Source: AC-32 sp963704005 (lineage in GTDB: Bacteria > Actinomycetota > Thermoleophilia > Gaiellales > Gaiellaceae). Taken from it: DNA of 64,000 nt. Of this stretch, positions 1 through 12,703 are shown piece by piece. The first letter of the stretch is position 1. Each line of letters begins with the position of its first letter. A program made the translations under genes and the position numbers. The stretch spans positions 1 through 64,000 of the forward strand of contig CAVPGJ010000001.1 in assembly GCA_963704005.1 (NCBI GenBank), written 5' to 3'. The notes beneath the pieces were generated by a model, which was not told where the DNA came from, ran no database searches, and saw only the letters and a list, made by a program, of their open reading frames with translations.

Positions 1-986
<986 letters not shown>

Positions 987-988
987 GG

Positions 989-1978
989 CTAGCGCTCGTC
1001 CGTCGCGCTCGCGCCCGCGCGCCGCAGCGACTTGATGTACGCGATCGAGCTGCATGACGTCCTCCTCGCTGAGCAGGCCCTGGAAGGTCGGCATGATCGG
1101 CTCGATAGCCGGCGACGACCTTCGCCTGCGGGTTGAGGATCGACTCGCGCAGGTAGGCCTCGTCGGCGACGACCGTGCCGCCGTCCGCGAGCGTGCACCG
1201 TGCGTGCCGAAGAGGCCCGCGAGCGTGCGGCCCGCGCTGCGCCCGGCGTCGCCGCGATGGCAGGTCGACGCAGCCCTGCGCCTGGAAGAGCGCTTCGCCC
1301 GCCGCGGCCACGGGCGACGCCGCCGGCCGCCGGCGCCTCGCCCGCGAGCCACGCCTGGAACTCGGCCGGCTCCATCACGACGACGCGGCCGATCATGCCC
1401 GAGTGCAGCGTGCCGCAGTACTCGGCGCAGAAGAGGTGGTACGCGCCCGGCTTCGTCGCCTCGAACCACAGTCGTCGTGTAGCGGCCCGGGCACGGCGTC
1501 CTGCTTGATGCGGAACGCCGGCACGTAGAAGCTGTGGATCACGTCCTCGGAGGTCATGCGTCAGCTTGCACCGGCTCGCCCGACCGGGACGTGCAGCTCG
1601 TTGATCTCGCGCCGGCCCTCGAGGTGCTGCAGCTTCCACATCCACTGCTTGCCGACGACGTAGACCTCGAGCGCGTCGTCGGGCGGCCGGCGGATGCGTG
1701 ACGTAGAGGCTCGCGCCCCAGAAGAAGATCACCATCGCGATGCACGAACGGGATGACCGTCCAGCCGAGCTCGAGCGCGCAGCGAGCCGTGGATCGGCCG
1801 TCGGGCAGCTCGTCGTCGGCGCGGCGGCGGTAGCGGACCACGAAGTACGACGATCAGCGCCGGCGATCAGGAGCGACGAAGAACGCGCGTCACGCCGAGC
1901 AGGAAGAAGAAGAGCGCGTCGACCTGCGCCGGCGATGGTCGACGCCTGCTCGGGGAAGAGCGCGAAGCCGCGCATCAT
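989..1978 (-). CDS. coxB: Cytochrome c oxidase subunit II with C-terminal cytochrome c domain, frameshifted
   Basis: Subunit II accepts electrons through the dinuclear CuA centre. Visible are an N-terminal membrane anchor region ending in IFFWGASLYVTH, the CuA loop FCAEYCGTLHSGM, and a C-terminal monohaem cytochrome c domain whose CxxCH motif (CVDCH) is disrupted by one extra C at 1258-1272. The fused cytochrome makes this a caa3-type oxidase. The ATG at 1978 overlaps the stop of the SCO gene (ATGATGA-type overlap) and the stop at 989 lies two bases before coxA. Frames switch several times between start and end, so exact protein length is uncertain. Confidence 0.88.
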   Translation of the reverse strand: MMRGFALFPEQASTIAGAGRRALLLPARRDARSSSLLIAGADRRTSWSATAAAPTTSCPTADPRLAARSSSAGRSSRSCIAMVIFFWGASLYVTHPPAARRRARGLRRRQAVDVEAAAPRGPARDQRAARPGRASRCKLTHDLRGRDPQLLRAGVPHQAGRRARAATRRLWFEATKPGAYHLFCAEYCGTLHSGMIGRVVVMEPAEFQAWLAGEAPAAGGVARGRGGRSALPGAGLRRPAIAATPGAARAARSRASSARTVHARGRRHGRRRRGLPARVDPQPAGEGRRRLSSRSCRPSRACSARRTSCSSIAYIKSLRRAGASATDER

Positions 1979-2826
1979 CGCGCTCGCTCGGCGCCGGCGC
2001 GACGCGCGCGCGCGTCGCGCCGCAGCAGCGACGACGATGAACGCCGCCGAGCGCGAGCACCGTGAGCGCGCCGCCCGACGCGCACCGCGCTCGAGCGCCA
2101 GCCGGCTGTAGCGGCCCGGTCGCCGGATCGTAGTGGAAGCAGAAGAGGAGCAGCTGATCGACGAGCGAGCCGATGCGGTCCGTCCGCCGCCTCGACCAGC
2201 GCCGAGGCGCAGGTCGCGCGGCGCGAACTCGACGCCGAAGAAGTAGCGCGACGATCGCGCCCGTCGGGCGTCAGCACGACGATGCCGCTGGCGTGCGCGA
2301 ACTGCTGCTGCGTCGGCGTCGTAGGCGTAGCGGAAGCCGATCGCCTCGGTGAGCGCGCCGGATCGACGCCTCGTCGCCGGTGAGGAAGTGCCAGCCCGTC
2401 CGCGGCGCCCGGGCGCCGGTACTGCGTCGAGGTAGGTCGCCTTCTTCGCCGCCGCGAGCGCGCGGCGTCTCGCGCGGGTCGAAGCTGACGGTGACGACCG
2501 TCGAACTCGCGTGCCGACGTCGAAGGGCAGCGCGCGCAGCGCGCTCACGAGGCCGTTCAGCACCAGCGTGCAGAGCATCGGGCACTCGTAGTAGGCGGGC
2601 ACGAGGACGACGGGCTTGCTCGCGCGAAGTAGTCGCCGAGCGCGACGGTGCGGCCCGTCCTCGTCGCGGAACGGCGAGGTCGAGCGGCACGCTGCGCGCC
2701 GAGGCGCTGGTCGAAGCCGACGTCGCGCAGGATCGGCGGGCCGCTCGGTGTCGGCGCGGCGCCGGCGCGGCGACGAGCGCAGCGCCGCGTCACGGCGACC
2801 GCAGCGCGAGCGACGCGCGCGCTCAT
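1975..2826 (-). CDS. SCO1/SenC-type copper chaperone, frameshifted
   Basis: Membrane-anchored thioredoxin-fold protein that delivers copper to CuA of subunit II. Stitched frames show FDQRLGAQ, LGDYFASKPVVLVPAYY, the copper/thiol motif ECPMLC, LVNGLVSAL-like sequence, VVTVSFDPRETP, WHFLTGDEASI, and VVLTPDGTIARYFFGVEF, followed by a C-terminal membrane segment (FIVVAAA) and basic tail. Start ATG at 2826 overlaps the stop of the preceding small gene by four bases; the stop overlaps the coxB start. The position directly before coxB fits its role in CuA assembly. At least four indels interrupt the frame. Confidence 0.85.
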
Positions 2827-3229
2827 CGCGTCGCCCGCGCCGCCGCCGCGCCGCTCGGCGAGCAGCTCGCATCGCGCGCTCGATCGGGATGCGCACCACG
2901 CCCGCGCTCGCGGTCGACCCAGCCGTAGCCGTGCGAGCAGCGCGTCCTCCGCGGCGCGCAGCGCGCGCGAGGTCGTCGAGCGGGTCGGTCTGCAGGCGCG
3001 GCTCCGGCGGCTCGCTGCGGCCCGTACGTCGGCCGCGAGCGGGCTCGGCCGGCGGGCTCGCGGCGCGCCTCGCGCGCCGGCGTAGCGGCCGAGGAGCAGC
3101 CAGCATCGCGCCGCGACGACGAGCAGCACGACGGCGAGGCCGATCGCCGCGAGCGACGATCGGCCGCGAGCGTGACGTCGCGCGTGCTCGTGGCCGCCGG
3201 CGGGACGGGCTGCGTCGGTCGCCGCTCAT
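2823..3229 (-). CDS. Small membrane-anchored protein of act/cox operons, frameshifted
   Basis: About 135 residues when frames are joined: an N-terminal stretch ending in one membrane helix (LAVVLLVVAARCWLLLG), an Ala/Arg-rich linker, then a short conserved end with QTDPLDDL, RYGWVDR and VVRIPIERAMELLAERG. Proteins with this ending usually sit between the alternative complex III genes and the SCO/cox genes; their function is unknown to me, although an assembly or tethering role is plausible from position and topology. ATG at 3229 overlaps the actF stop (3226) and the stop overlaps the SCO start, so it belongs to the same transcript. Confidence 0.7.
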
Positions 3230-4438
3230 GCCAGCCTCCGGCAGCGACGGGATCGCGCAGCGGCAGCGAGCGGGTGGCCGTCGAGCTGGCGCGACGAAGA
3301 GCGCAGAGCCAGAGGCCGCCGACGCCGAGCACGGCCGCGACGTCGAGCCAGTGCGACGCGCGAGCCGCGTCCGGCTCGAAGGCCGGCGCGACCAGCCAGA
3401 AGAGGTCGACGAAGCGCATCACCGACGACGCACAGCGCCACGACCGCGAGCGCGCCGCGCGTTGCGCTTCAGGTCGCGCGACAGCAGCACGACGAACGGC
3501 AGCGCGAAGTGGAAGACGACGCAGCGCGACGGCGAGCCACTGCCAGCCGCCGCGCAGCCGCGCGCAGGTACCAGGGGATCTCCTCGGGCAGGTTGCCGGA
3601 CCAGATGATGAGGAACTGCGAGAACGCGAAGTAGGCCCAGAGCATGACGAAGGCGAGCAGCAGCTTGCCGAGGTCGTGGAACTGGCTCGGCGGTGATGCA
3701 GCCGCGCGAGCGGCGGGCGCGTCGGCGAGCAGCGCCGCGACCGGGATGACGAAGGCGAACGCGGTGAGCACGCTGCCGCCCATGAAGAGGATGCCGTAGA
3801 TCGTCGAGAACCAGTGCGGCTCGAGCGACATCACCCAGTCGACCGCGGCGAAGGTCATGGTGAGGCCGTAGAGCAGCGAGCCCGCCGCGGCTCGAGCAGC
3901 TCGAGCCGGCGCGCCGGGCCGCGGGTCGCCGGTCGTCGTCCTGCTCGCAGCGACCAGCGCACCAGAGCAGCGCGCCACGATCGATCCAGACGGCGAAGTA
4001 GAACGCCGGCGCGCGCGAGGAAGAAGGGCACGTTCAGGTAGAGCTCCTTGTGCTGCAGGAGCGGGTCGTGCGCGACGCGCCTCGGGCCGCGCCCACTCGT
4101 AGAGCCGTGCCGAGCCCGAGCGCGAGCGGCAGGAAGAGCAGCGCCATCAGCGGCAGCGTGCGCGTCGCCCGACTCGAGCAGGCGGCGGATCGACGACGCC
4201 CCACGCGCCGCCCGGTGACGTGCTGGATCATCAGGATGGCGAGGCAGCCGAGCGCGATGCCGACCCAGAAGAGGTAGGCGACGAGGTACGAGCGGAGGAA
4301 CTGCGTCGGGATCGACGAAGCGCGCCGAGCGCGCACACGAGCAGCGCCGCCGACGCCGACGCCGAGCGCGCCGCGCTGCACGCGATGCGAGCGGGTGGTC
4401 GGGCCGAGCAGGACGCAGCGCGCGGGCTCGCCGCTCAT
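3226..4438 (-). CDS. actF: Alternative complex III subunit ActF (NrfD-like membrane protein), frameshifted
   Basis: ActF is one of two polytopic NrfD-type subunits of alternative complex III, the quinol:cytochrome c oxidoreductase that replaces bc1. Joined frames show helices such as LRSYLVAYLFWVGIALGCLA, LYGLTMTFAAVDWVMSLEPH, FSTIYGILFMGGSVLTAFAF and LLLAFVMLWAYFAFSQFLII followed by WSGNLPEEIPWY, a typical ActF stretch. ATG 4438 overlaps the actE stop; the stop at 3226 overlaps the next ATG. Indels near 3450, 3900, 4080 and 4180 break the frame. Confidence 0.88.
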
Positions 4439-5033
4439 GTCAGCGCTGCTCCGTCGCGAGCCGGCGCGCGCTCGGCGTCCGGGCACGTCGGCCAGCGTCG
4501 CGTGCTGGCTGAGCTGCAGCGCGCGGACGTAGGCGACGATCGCCCAGCGGTCGCGCGGCCGGCACCTGCGCGCGCGTAGCTCGGCATGACGCCGAAGCCG
4601 TTGGTGATGACGTCGAAGAAGTAGCCGTCGGGCACCGCGCGCAGCCGGTCGATGTGGAACGACGGCGGCTGCTTGTAGCCGCGCTGCACGATCATGCCGT
4701 CGCCGGTGCCGACGCGGTCGTGGCAGGGCGAGCAGTAGATGTCGTAGCGCTCGCGGCCGCGCGCGCAGCAGCGTCGCGCGTGACGCGGCACGGGCAGCTC
4801 GCGACCGAGCGCGCCGTCCGACCTTGCCGGTCGTAGAACGCGTCGTCCGTCGTCGAGCTGCGCCGCGCGCCACCGTGCCCGGCACGAGCGGCCGCGACGG
4901 CGCGCCCGTCGGCGAAGAACGCGCTCGCGCTCGAGCGGCTTGTACTTCGGCTGGTCGTGCATGTCCTGCCGGCAGCCGGCGACCGCGAGCGCGAGCGCCA
5001 GCAGGAGCACGGCGGCGCAGCGCCGCGGCGCAT
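4435..5033 (-). CDS. actE: Alternative complex III subunit ActE (monohaem cytochrome c lipoprotein), frameshifted
   Basis: Periplasm-facing monohaem cytochrome of alternative complex III. The N-terminus is a lipoprotein signal (LLLALALAVAGC, lipobox ending at Cys), followed by RQDMHDQPKYKPLE and, after indels, the haem motif YCSPCHDRVGTGDG and DVITNGFGVMPSYA, the region carrying the distal Met ligand. ATG 5033 overlaps the actD stop in a TGATG arrangement, and its stop overlaps actF. The overlaps at both ends suggest translational coupling across the operon. Confidence 0.88.
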
Positions 5034-5576
5034 CAGTGCTCCACCTCCGACACCTGGCGCGGCGACCAGCCGCTCGAGGAAGCGCCGCGTCTCCTCGCGG
5101 TCGAACAGCGGGTCGTCGCCTCGATGCAGAGGAAGAAGCGGTCGCGCGACGCGAGCGCGAAGCGCGGCACGTTGAACACCGGGTGGTACGGCATCGGCAG
5201 CCCGTTCAGCGCGAGCATGCCGAGCACCGCCGACGAGCGCGGCGCCCAGCACCGTGCACTCGAAGGTGATCGGGATGAACGACGGCCAGCTGTGGAGCGG
5301 CCGGCCGCCGACGTTGAGCGGGTAGTCGATCACCGACGTCCAGTACTGCAGAGCGCGAAGCCGCCGACGCCGCCGACGATGCCGCCGAGCAGCACGAGCA
5401 GCGGCAGCCGGCTGTGGTGCACGCCGAGCGCCTCGGCGAGCTCCTCGATCGGGAACGGCGTGTAGGCGTCGATCTGCGCGGTAGCCGGCCTCGCGCGCCT
5501 GCGCGCGCGGCGTGCGACCAGCTCGTTCGGGTCGCCGAACTCGGCCATCAGGCCGTAGATCGGCGGGCGCGCTGCT

Positions 5577-5579
<3 letters not shown>
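5033..5579 (-). CDS. actD: Alternative complex III subunit ActD, frameshifted
   Basis: Membrane subunit of alternative complex III with a cytoplasmic N-terminus and two helices. Joined sequence shows YGLMAEFGDPNELV, YTPFPIEELAEALGVHHS (the usual ActD signature), a first helix LLVLLGGIVGGVGGFAL, QYWTSVIDYPLNVGGRP, then a second helix region around ECTVLGAAL, and the C-terminal LPMPYHPVFNVPRFALAS and DRFFLCIEATDPLFD. Start taken as the ATG at 5579 overlapping the end of actC, but an indel between 5579 and 5548 changes frame, so the first ten residues are uncertain. Confidence 0.88.
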
Positions 5580-6981
<1,402 letters not shown>

Positions 6982-6982
<1 letters not shown>

Positions 6983-9900
6983 CAGCCGCTCCGCTCTCCG
7001 AGCTCCGGGTTCGGGTTGCGCAGCCGCGCCAGGTACGTCGTGCGCGGCCGCGTGTTCGAGCTCGCCGAGCAGCGCGTAGTTGCGCGGCTCGGCCTTCGAG
7101 CTGCGCGACCCGGCTCGTCGGGTCGTTGAGGTCGCCGAAGACGATCGCCTCGGTCGGGCAGGCCTGCTGGCAGGCGGTGACGATCTCGCCGTCGCGGATC
7201 GGCCGGTCCTCGCGCTTCGCCTGCGATGCGCGCGTCGCTCGATGCGCTGCACGCAGTAGGTGCACTTCTCCATCACGCCGCGGCTGCGCACCGTGACGTC
7301 CGGGTTGCGCGCCATCTTGAGCGTCTCGCTGCGTCCAGTCGGCGTACAGGAAGAAGTTGAAGCGCCGCACCTTGTAGGGGCAGTTGTTCGAGCAGTAGCG
7401 CGTGCCGACGCAGCGGTTGTAGACCATGTCGTTCAGGCCCTCGCCGCTGTGCACGGTCGCGTCCACCGGGCAGACGACCTCGCAGGGCGCGTTCTCGCAG
7501 TGCATGCACGGCACCGGCTGGTGGTAGGATCGCGGGCGTCGTCGAGGTCGCCCTCGTAGTAGCGGTCGACGCGGATCCAGTGCATCTCGCGGCCGCGCGC
7601 CACCTGCGTCCTTGCCGACGACCGGGATGTTGTTCTCCGCCTGGCAGGCGACGACGCAGGCGTTGCAGCCGATGCAGGCGTCGAGGTCGATCGCCATGCC
7701 CCAGGCGTAGCCGTCGTACGCGATGCGGCGGGTAGAGCGTCAGGTCGCGCGGCGGGCTCTCGCCCGTCGTCGCTGCGCGAAGTCGGGATCGCGCGCGGTA
7801 CTCCGTCGAGCGTCGCCGCGCGGACGAGCGTCGCGGCCCTCCATCGTCTGGTGGTCCTGCGTGCGTCGCGAGCGCGATGGCGCTCGCCGGTCTTGCGCGA
7901 CCGTCGAGCCCGGCGCCGAACCACGGCGCGTCGCGCGGTGCGCAGCGCGTAGGCGTCGAAGCCGACGCCGTTGCCGACGCGCGCCGGCGCGCGTGCGGCC
8001 GTAGCCGAGGTGCACGCGTGACCGCGTCGGCGCGCGTGGCCCGGGCACGATCCAGACCGGCGCGCGCACGCGTGCGGCCGCGGTAGCGCAGCTCGACGAC
8101 GTCCTCGTTCGCGACGCCGAGCCGCTCCGCCGTGGCCGGGCGCGACCAGCGCGGCGTTGTCCCAGGTGAGCTTGGTGAGCGGCCGCGGCAGCTCCTGCAG
8201 CCAGCCGTTGTTGGCGAAGCGGCCGTCGAGCACCGTCGGGTCGGGCCGGAAGACGATCTCGAGGCCGTTCGCGCGGCCGGCGGCGGCGGCGTCGGCGCCG
8301 CGGTCCCAGTCGGCGCGCAGCGCGACCGCTGCGCGCGGCGCGGCGCGTGCCGGCGACGACGCCGTCGTGCAGCGCCTTGCGCCAGAAGCGCCTCGAAGTC
8401 GGCGCCCGGCGCGCGCCTGCTGCCAGTGCGTCGCGCACGATGTCGTAGCCCGACGCGGTCCGGCTGGCCCGACGAGCGCGGCGAGCAGCTCGTGCGCGCG
8501 TCCGGCCGCTCGTAGAGCGGCGCGATGAGCGGCTGGACGATGCGTCGCCGTGCCGTCGTAGGCGCGCACGTCGCTCCACGCCTCGAGGTAGTGCGCCTCG
8601 GGGACGTGCCAGTGGCAGAGCGCGGCGGTCTCGTCGTCGTAGAGGCCGAGGTGGACGCGCAGCGCGACCTTCGTCGAGCGCGCTCGGCGAAGTCGAGGTC
8701 GGCCGGCGCCGTGTAGACCGGGTTGCCGCCGAGGATGAGCAGCAGCTCGACCGCGCCCGGCGTCCATGTCGGCGACGAGCGTCGCGCAGCGACGCGCGCT
8801 GGTCGTCGGGCTGCGCCTCGACCGGCTCGGTGTAGACGACCGTGCTGCCCGACGTTGCCGAGCGCCTGGTTCATCGCGTGCGCGAGCGCGTGCACCGGCG
8901 GCGGCTGCTGCGTCGCCGGCGATCGACGAGGCGCGGCGCCGCGGTGCGCTCGCAGGTCGCGCGCGACGCGCGTCGATCCACGCCGCGTGCGCGCTCGCAG
9001 GCCGGCGTCGGCGCGTGCGCACGCGGACGCCGAGCGCCGGCGGCGACCGCGCGCGCGAAGCGCCTCGACGTCGCCGGCGCGCGAGCGGCAGCCGATGGTC
9101 GGCCACGCGCGCCGGTGATCGATCGGCGTGCGCTCGACGACGTAGAGCCGGTTCATCTCGCGCTCGCGTCGCCCGACGCGGCGCCGCGCGGCGAAGTCGC
9201 GCGCGTAGCGCACGCGCGCCGGGCCGCAGCGCGAGGAAGTCGGCGTCGAGCGACGAGGATCGACGTCGGCGCGCGTCGAAGCGGTAGCTGCGTCGTCGAC
9301 GTCCTCGCCGAAGGCGAGCCGCGCGCCCGGCGCGCGCGCTGTCGCGCGCCGACCGGCTCCCACTGGTGCCAGCGCGCCTGCGGGAACGTCGCGCGAGCAG
9401 CGCGCGCGATCTGCGCGGCGAGCGTCGGCGAGGTGACCGTGCTCGGTGAGGATGCGCAGCCCGGCGCCGCCGCTGCGCGCGCTGCGCCGTCGAGCGCCGC
9501 GCGCAGCGCGTCGAGGAAGCGCGCTCCACGGTCGGATCTCGCCCGACGCTGGTGACCACCTGCGAGCGGTCGGGGTCGTAGAGCGCCGAGCACCGAGCGC
9601 CTGCGCGAGCGACGTCGGTCGCGCCGAGGCTCGCCGGGATGCTCCGGGTTGCCCTCGACCTTGGTCGGCCGCCCCTCGTGGCTCTCGACCAGGAGCGCCG
9701 ATCGCCGAAGCCGCCGAGCGGCATCGCGGTGGCGAAGAAGAGCGGCTCGCCCGGGCACGATGCTGCTCGGGCTGCCGCACGTACGGGACGATCTTCTCCG
9801 TCGGGCTGCCGCGTGCAGGCGCCCGAGGCCCGGCGAGCGCCAGCGACGCGCCCATCAGCTTCAGGAACTGCGCCGGCCGGTCGACCGGCCGTCGCGATGC

Positions 9901-10069
9901 CCGCCGCCTGGCGCGGGAACTCGCGCTCGAGGAACTCGTCGAACTCCGTCGCTGCCGGCGAGCTCCTCGAGGCTCCGCCAGAACGTCGCGGCCGCCGCTG
10001 CCGGCCAGCCGGCGGCGGATGGCGCCAGGTCGAGCGCGGAGCGGGCGCGTCGTCCACGCGGCTCCTCAT
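6982..10069 (-). CDS. actB: Alternative complex III subunit ActB (fused molybdopterin-type and Fe-S domains), frameshifted
   Basis: About 1000 residues when joined. The N-terminal half resembles molybdopterin oxidoreductases (VPGEPLFFATAMPLGGFG, GRPTKVEGNPEHPASLGATD, LYDPDRSQVVTSVG, LLILGGNPVYTAPADLDF, FANNGWLQELPRPLTKLTWD); known ActB proteins carry no molybdenum. The C-terminal ferredoxin-like part holds four cysteine clusters: CIGCNACVVACQAENNIP, CMHCENAPCEVVCP, CVGTRYCSNNCPYKVRR and CQQACPTEAIVFGD. It passes electrons between the quinol-side subunit and the cytochromes. ATG 10069 overlaps the actA stop, and its stop overlaps actC without a frame break. The remainder is interrupted by more than a dozen indels. 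Confidence 0.9.
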
Positions 10070-10731
10070 CGGTGGCAGGTCGAGCAGTCGGTGCGCGGGT
10101 GGATGTCGTACGCCTCGCACGAGCTCGCGCGCCGAGCGCCGCCTGGTCGGCCGGCGGCTCCCAGGCCATGTTGAAGACCTCGCTCGCGCGGCCGCACGTA
10201 GCGCTCCGGATGGCGGTGGCAGTCGAGGCACCACTCCATCTGCAGCGACGGCTGCCTGCCAGATCAGGTTCATCCGGTCGACGCGCCCGTGGCAGGTCGA
10301 CGCAGCCGACGCCCTTGTGCACGTGGATGCTGTGGTTGAAGTAGACGAAGTCGGGCAGGTCGTGGACCTTGATCCACGCGGATCGACGCGGTCGGTCGCG
10401 GAAGCTCGCGCGCACCGGCTCGAGGATACGGGCTGTCGGCCCAGATCTGCGAGTGGCAGTTCATGCAGGTCTTGGTCGGCGGGATGCCGGCGAACGCCGA
10501 CGCTCTCGACCGACGGTGTGGCAGTAGCGGCAGTCGATGCCGAGCTCGCCGGCGTGGTGCTCGTGGCTGAACTGGCACCGGCTGCTCGCGCGCGACGCCG
10601 CGCCTGCGGTCACGTAGGCGGAGCGGTTGATGAGCGCGAGCCCCCAGAGCGGCCGCGGCGACCACGAAGAGCGCGCCGAAGATGCTGACCCGCGAGAGCG
10701 TGTTGGTGCTGCGATGGAAGATCTGCGGCAC
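10066..10731 (-). CDS. actA: Alternative complex III subunit ActA (pentahaem cytochrome c), frameshifted
   Basis: First gene of the operon. The joined protein starts MPQIFHRSTNTLSRVSIFGA with one N-terminal membrane anchor (start region SIFGALFVVAAA), then five CxxCH haem sites: CRYCH, CMNCH, CVDCH, CLDCH and CSTCH, with HVHKGVGC and SEVFNMAWEPP between. Five haems match ActA. The third site is disrupted by one extra C at 10290-10304, at the same sequence as the indel in the coxB haem motif. The protein is periplasmic-facing and transfers electrons toward ActE or cytochrome c. The 144 bases upstream to the next gene should hold the operon promoter, but I see no clear motif. Confidence 0.9.
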
Positions 10732-10875
10732 GACGGCCGCGCGAGTCTATTGGGCGCGGAACATCGTGCAACCCGCGACGCGCTCTATTCGGCTAAAGCG
10801 TTTCTGTAGCAACGCTCATGGCCCACCGATTCTCTTTGGCGAAGCGGCGGCACCCTAGCTCATGACAGGGCGCGA

Positions 10876-12270
10876 TCATAGCCCCGGGAGCTTGCCGAGC
10901 AGGTCGTCGATGCGGTCGCGGACGAGGTGCTTCCGGATGTCGTCGATCCGTCCCTCGATCTCGGACGACAGGTCGTCGCGGAAGGCCTCGACCTCGTCGC
11001 CCGCGCCGCCGAGGAGCCCGAAGGGCGGCTCGCCACGCGGACGGAAGCGGTTGCCGACCAGCGGATCACGCGCGGCGATGCGCGCCACCGACGCGTGCGG
11101 GATCGATTCCCCGAAGCGCGCGTTCACGGCGTCGATGAACGCGTTTGCGATGAGGGCGTGCCCCGTCCGCGTGGGATGGATGCCGTCCAGGCTGAAGATG
11201 CCGCCCAGGTAGCGCGTGTTGAGGTCGGGGACGCCGTCACCGTCGATGTCGACGCCGGGGTTCGACGCGGCGTCGAGGAGGGAGAAGACGTCGACCAGCG
11301 CGATCGGCACGCCTCGCGCGGCTTCGACCTCGGCGATCGCCGCCGCGATCTCCGCGTTCCGCGCTTCCACCGCGGCGCGCACGGTGGCACGCTCGACGAC
11401 GCTCAGGACCTTGGTGCACGGCGGCGTGGGCAGGAGGTCACGATCGAGGTCGATCGACAGCAGATCGTCGGGGGCCACGGGCTCGAGCGTGCCGTCTCCG
11501 TTTCGACAGGCGCTCACGTCGCCCGCGGCGCGCCGCAGCGCCGAGATCCCCGAGACGTCGGGCAGGTTGGCGACGGCCATCGGCGCGCCCGTGTCCGCGA
11601 GCATGCCGAGGAGGCGCCGGAAGCGCTCGCCGAACTCGGCGACGGTCAGCGATTCGGCGGCGGGATCCGTCCTCGTCGCCATGCCGAGCACGTCGTTGTT
11701 GCCGAGCCAGACGAGGAGGAAGCTCGGTTGAAGCTCGCGGGCGCGGCTCACCTGTGAGACCGAGCCGCCACGGAGTGGCAGGCCGAGGATCGCGAGCTTC
11801 AGTGTCTCCGGACCCGACACGCTCTGGCCGCTCAAGATGCGGCCAGCGACGTCCCCCGGCGAGATCTCCTCGAATACCGAGGTGAGGTCCTCGCCGGGAA
11901 CCGCGAGGTTCTGCACGCGGGTGTCGGGGTTCGTGCGGAAGCCGAGTCCCGTCGCCGATCGCCGCACTTCGCCGGAATCGAGCGCGCCGTTCTGGTTGTC
12001 GTCCGCTATGGTGAGCTGCGGGGGCAACCCCGGTCGCCCGATACGCGGCAGCGGGAGCGCCGCGCGGGCGCGCCGCGCGAACACCTTCGCCGCGCTGTCT
12101 TCCTGGCCGGGTCGTCCGCGATCGACGTAGCCGCCGGAGCCGAAGCCGGCGAGCAGGCTGTCACCGACGACGACGATGCGACGGAAGCGTGCGCGGGCCG
12201 CGTCGGACGGAGGGGCGGCGATGGCGACGGCGACGACAGCGGACACGATGACGAGGAGCGAGCTTCGCAT
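10876..12270 (-). CDS. Secreted SGNH/GDSL-family esterase or lipase
   Basis: 464 residues from the chosen ATG at 12270, which gives a clean signal peptide (MRSSLLVIVSAVVAVAIAAP); an upstream in-frame ATG at 12327 adds a non-signal extension. Block I is IVVVGDSLLAGFGSGGY (nucleophile Ser), block III is VWLGNNDVLG (Asn of the oxyanion hole), and block V is DGIHPTRTGHALIANAF with the catalytic Asp/His. Two Asp-rich loops resembling calcium sites (DDNQNGALDSGE and DIDGDGVPDLN) are inserted. The substrate cannot be told from sequence. No frame breaks here, unlike the act-cox genes to the left, which marks a change in sequence quality or origin. Confidence 0.85.
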   Translation of the reverse strand: MRSSLLVIVSAVVAVAIAAPPSDAARARFRRIVVVGDSLLAGFGSGGYVDRGRPGQEDSAAKVFARRARAALPLPRIGRPGLPPQLTIADDNQNGALDSGEVRRSATGLGFRTNPDTRVQNLAVPGEDLTSVFEEISPGDVAGRILSGQSVSGPETLKLAILGLPLRGGSVSQVSRARELQPSFLLVWLGNNDVLGMATRTDPAAESLTVAEFGERFRRLLGMLADTGAPMAVANLPDVSGISALRRAAGDVSACRNGDGTLEPVAPDDLLSIDLDRDLLPTPPCTKVLSVVERATVRAAVEARNAEIAAAIAEVEAARGVPIALVDVFSLLDAASNPGVDIDGDGVPDLNTRYLGGIFSLDGIHPTRTGHALIANAFIDAVNARFGESIPHASVARIAARDPLVGNRFRPRGEPPFGLLGGAGDEVEAFRDDLSSEIEGRIDDIRKHLVRDRIDDLLGKLPGL

Positions 12271-12502
12271 GGCGGGCCGTCGGGAGCAGGTTCGGTGCCA
12301 CGGTGGGAAGTGCGGCTTCCGCACCACCCCGCCTGTATCGCGTGACTACATAACGCGCCCATGTGTCGAAGAAACCACCAAGGTCACGCCGTATCCGCAC
12401 GGCGGCACGCGATGGCGCGCATGGCCTCACCCTTGCTGAAAGCGCGTAGGTGCTCGGAGCCCGATCCGAGCCAGTCGCATTCTTCTGAAGGAGGAACCGA
12501 CG

Positions 12503-12673
12503 ATGCTGAACTATGCTCTCGTCTTCTTCGTGGTCGCGCTGATCGCGGCGCTGCTGGGCTTTCGCGGAGTCGCGGGGCTCTCGGCAGAGTTCGGCTGGGT
12601 GTTCGTGGTGCTCGCCGTCATCTTCCTCGCGGTGGGGTTGCTCACGGGACGCACTCCCACCTCGACTCCATAG
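12503..12673 (+). CDS. DUF1328 (YtjA-like) small membrane protein
   Basis: A 56-residue protein with two hydrophobic helices: MLNYALVFFVVALIAALLGF, then GVAGLSAEFGWVFVVLAVIF. The family is DUF1328, small inner-membrane peptides of unknown function that are often found in stress-related contexts. A strong ribosome binding site (GAAGGAGG at 12487-12494) precedes the ATG. It lies 30 bases upstream of the BON-domain gene on the same strand, so the two are probably co-transcribed; the pairing of DUF1328 and BON proteins suggests an envelope-stress function. Confidence 0.85.
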   Translation: MLNYALVFFVVALIAALLGFRGVAGLSAEFGWVFVVLAVIFLAVGLLTGRTPTSTP

Positions 12674-12703
12674 CGCGTCCGGCTCTGAAAGGAAGGGAAG
12701 ACC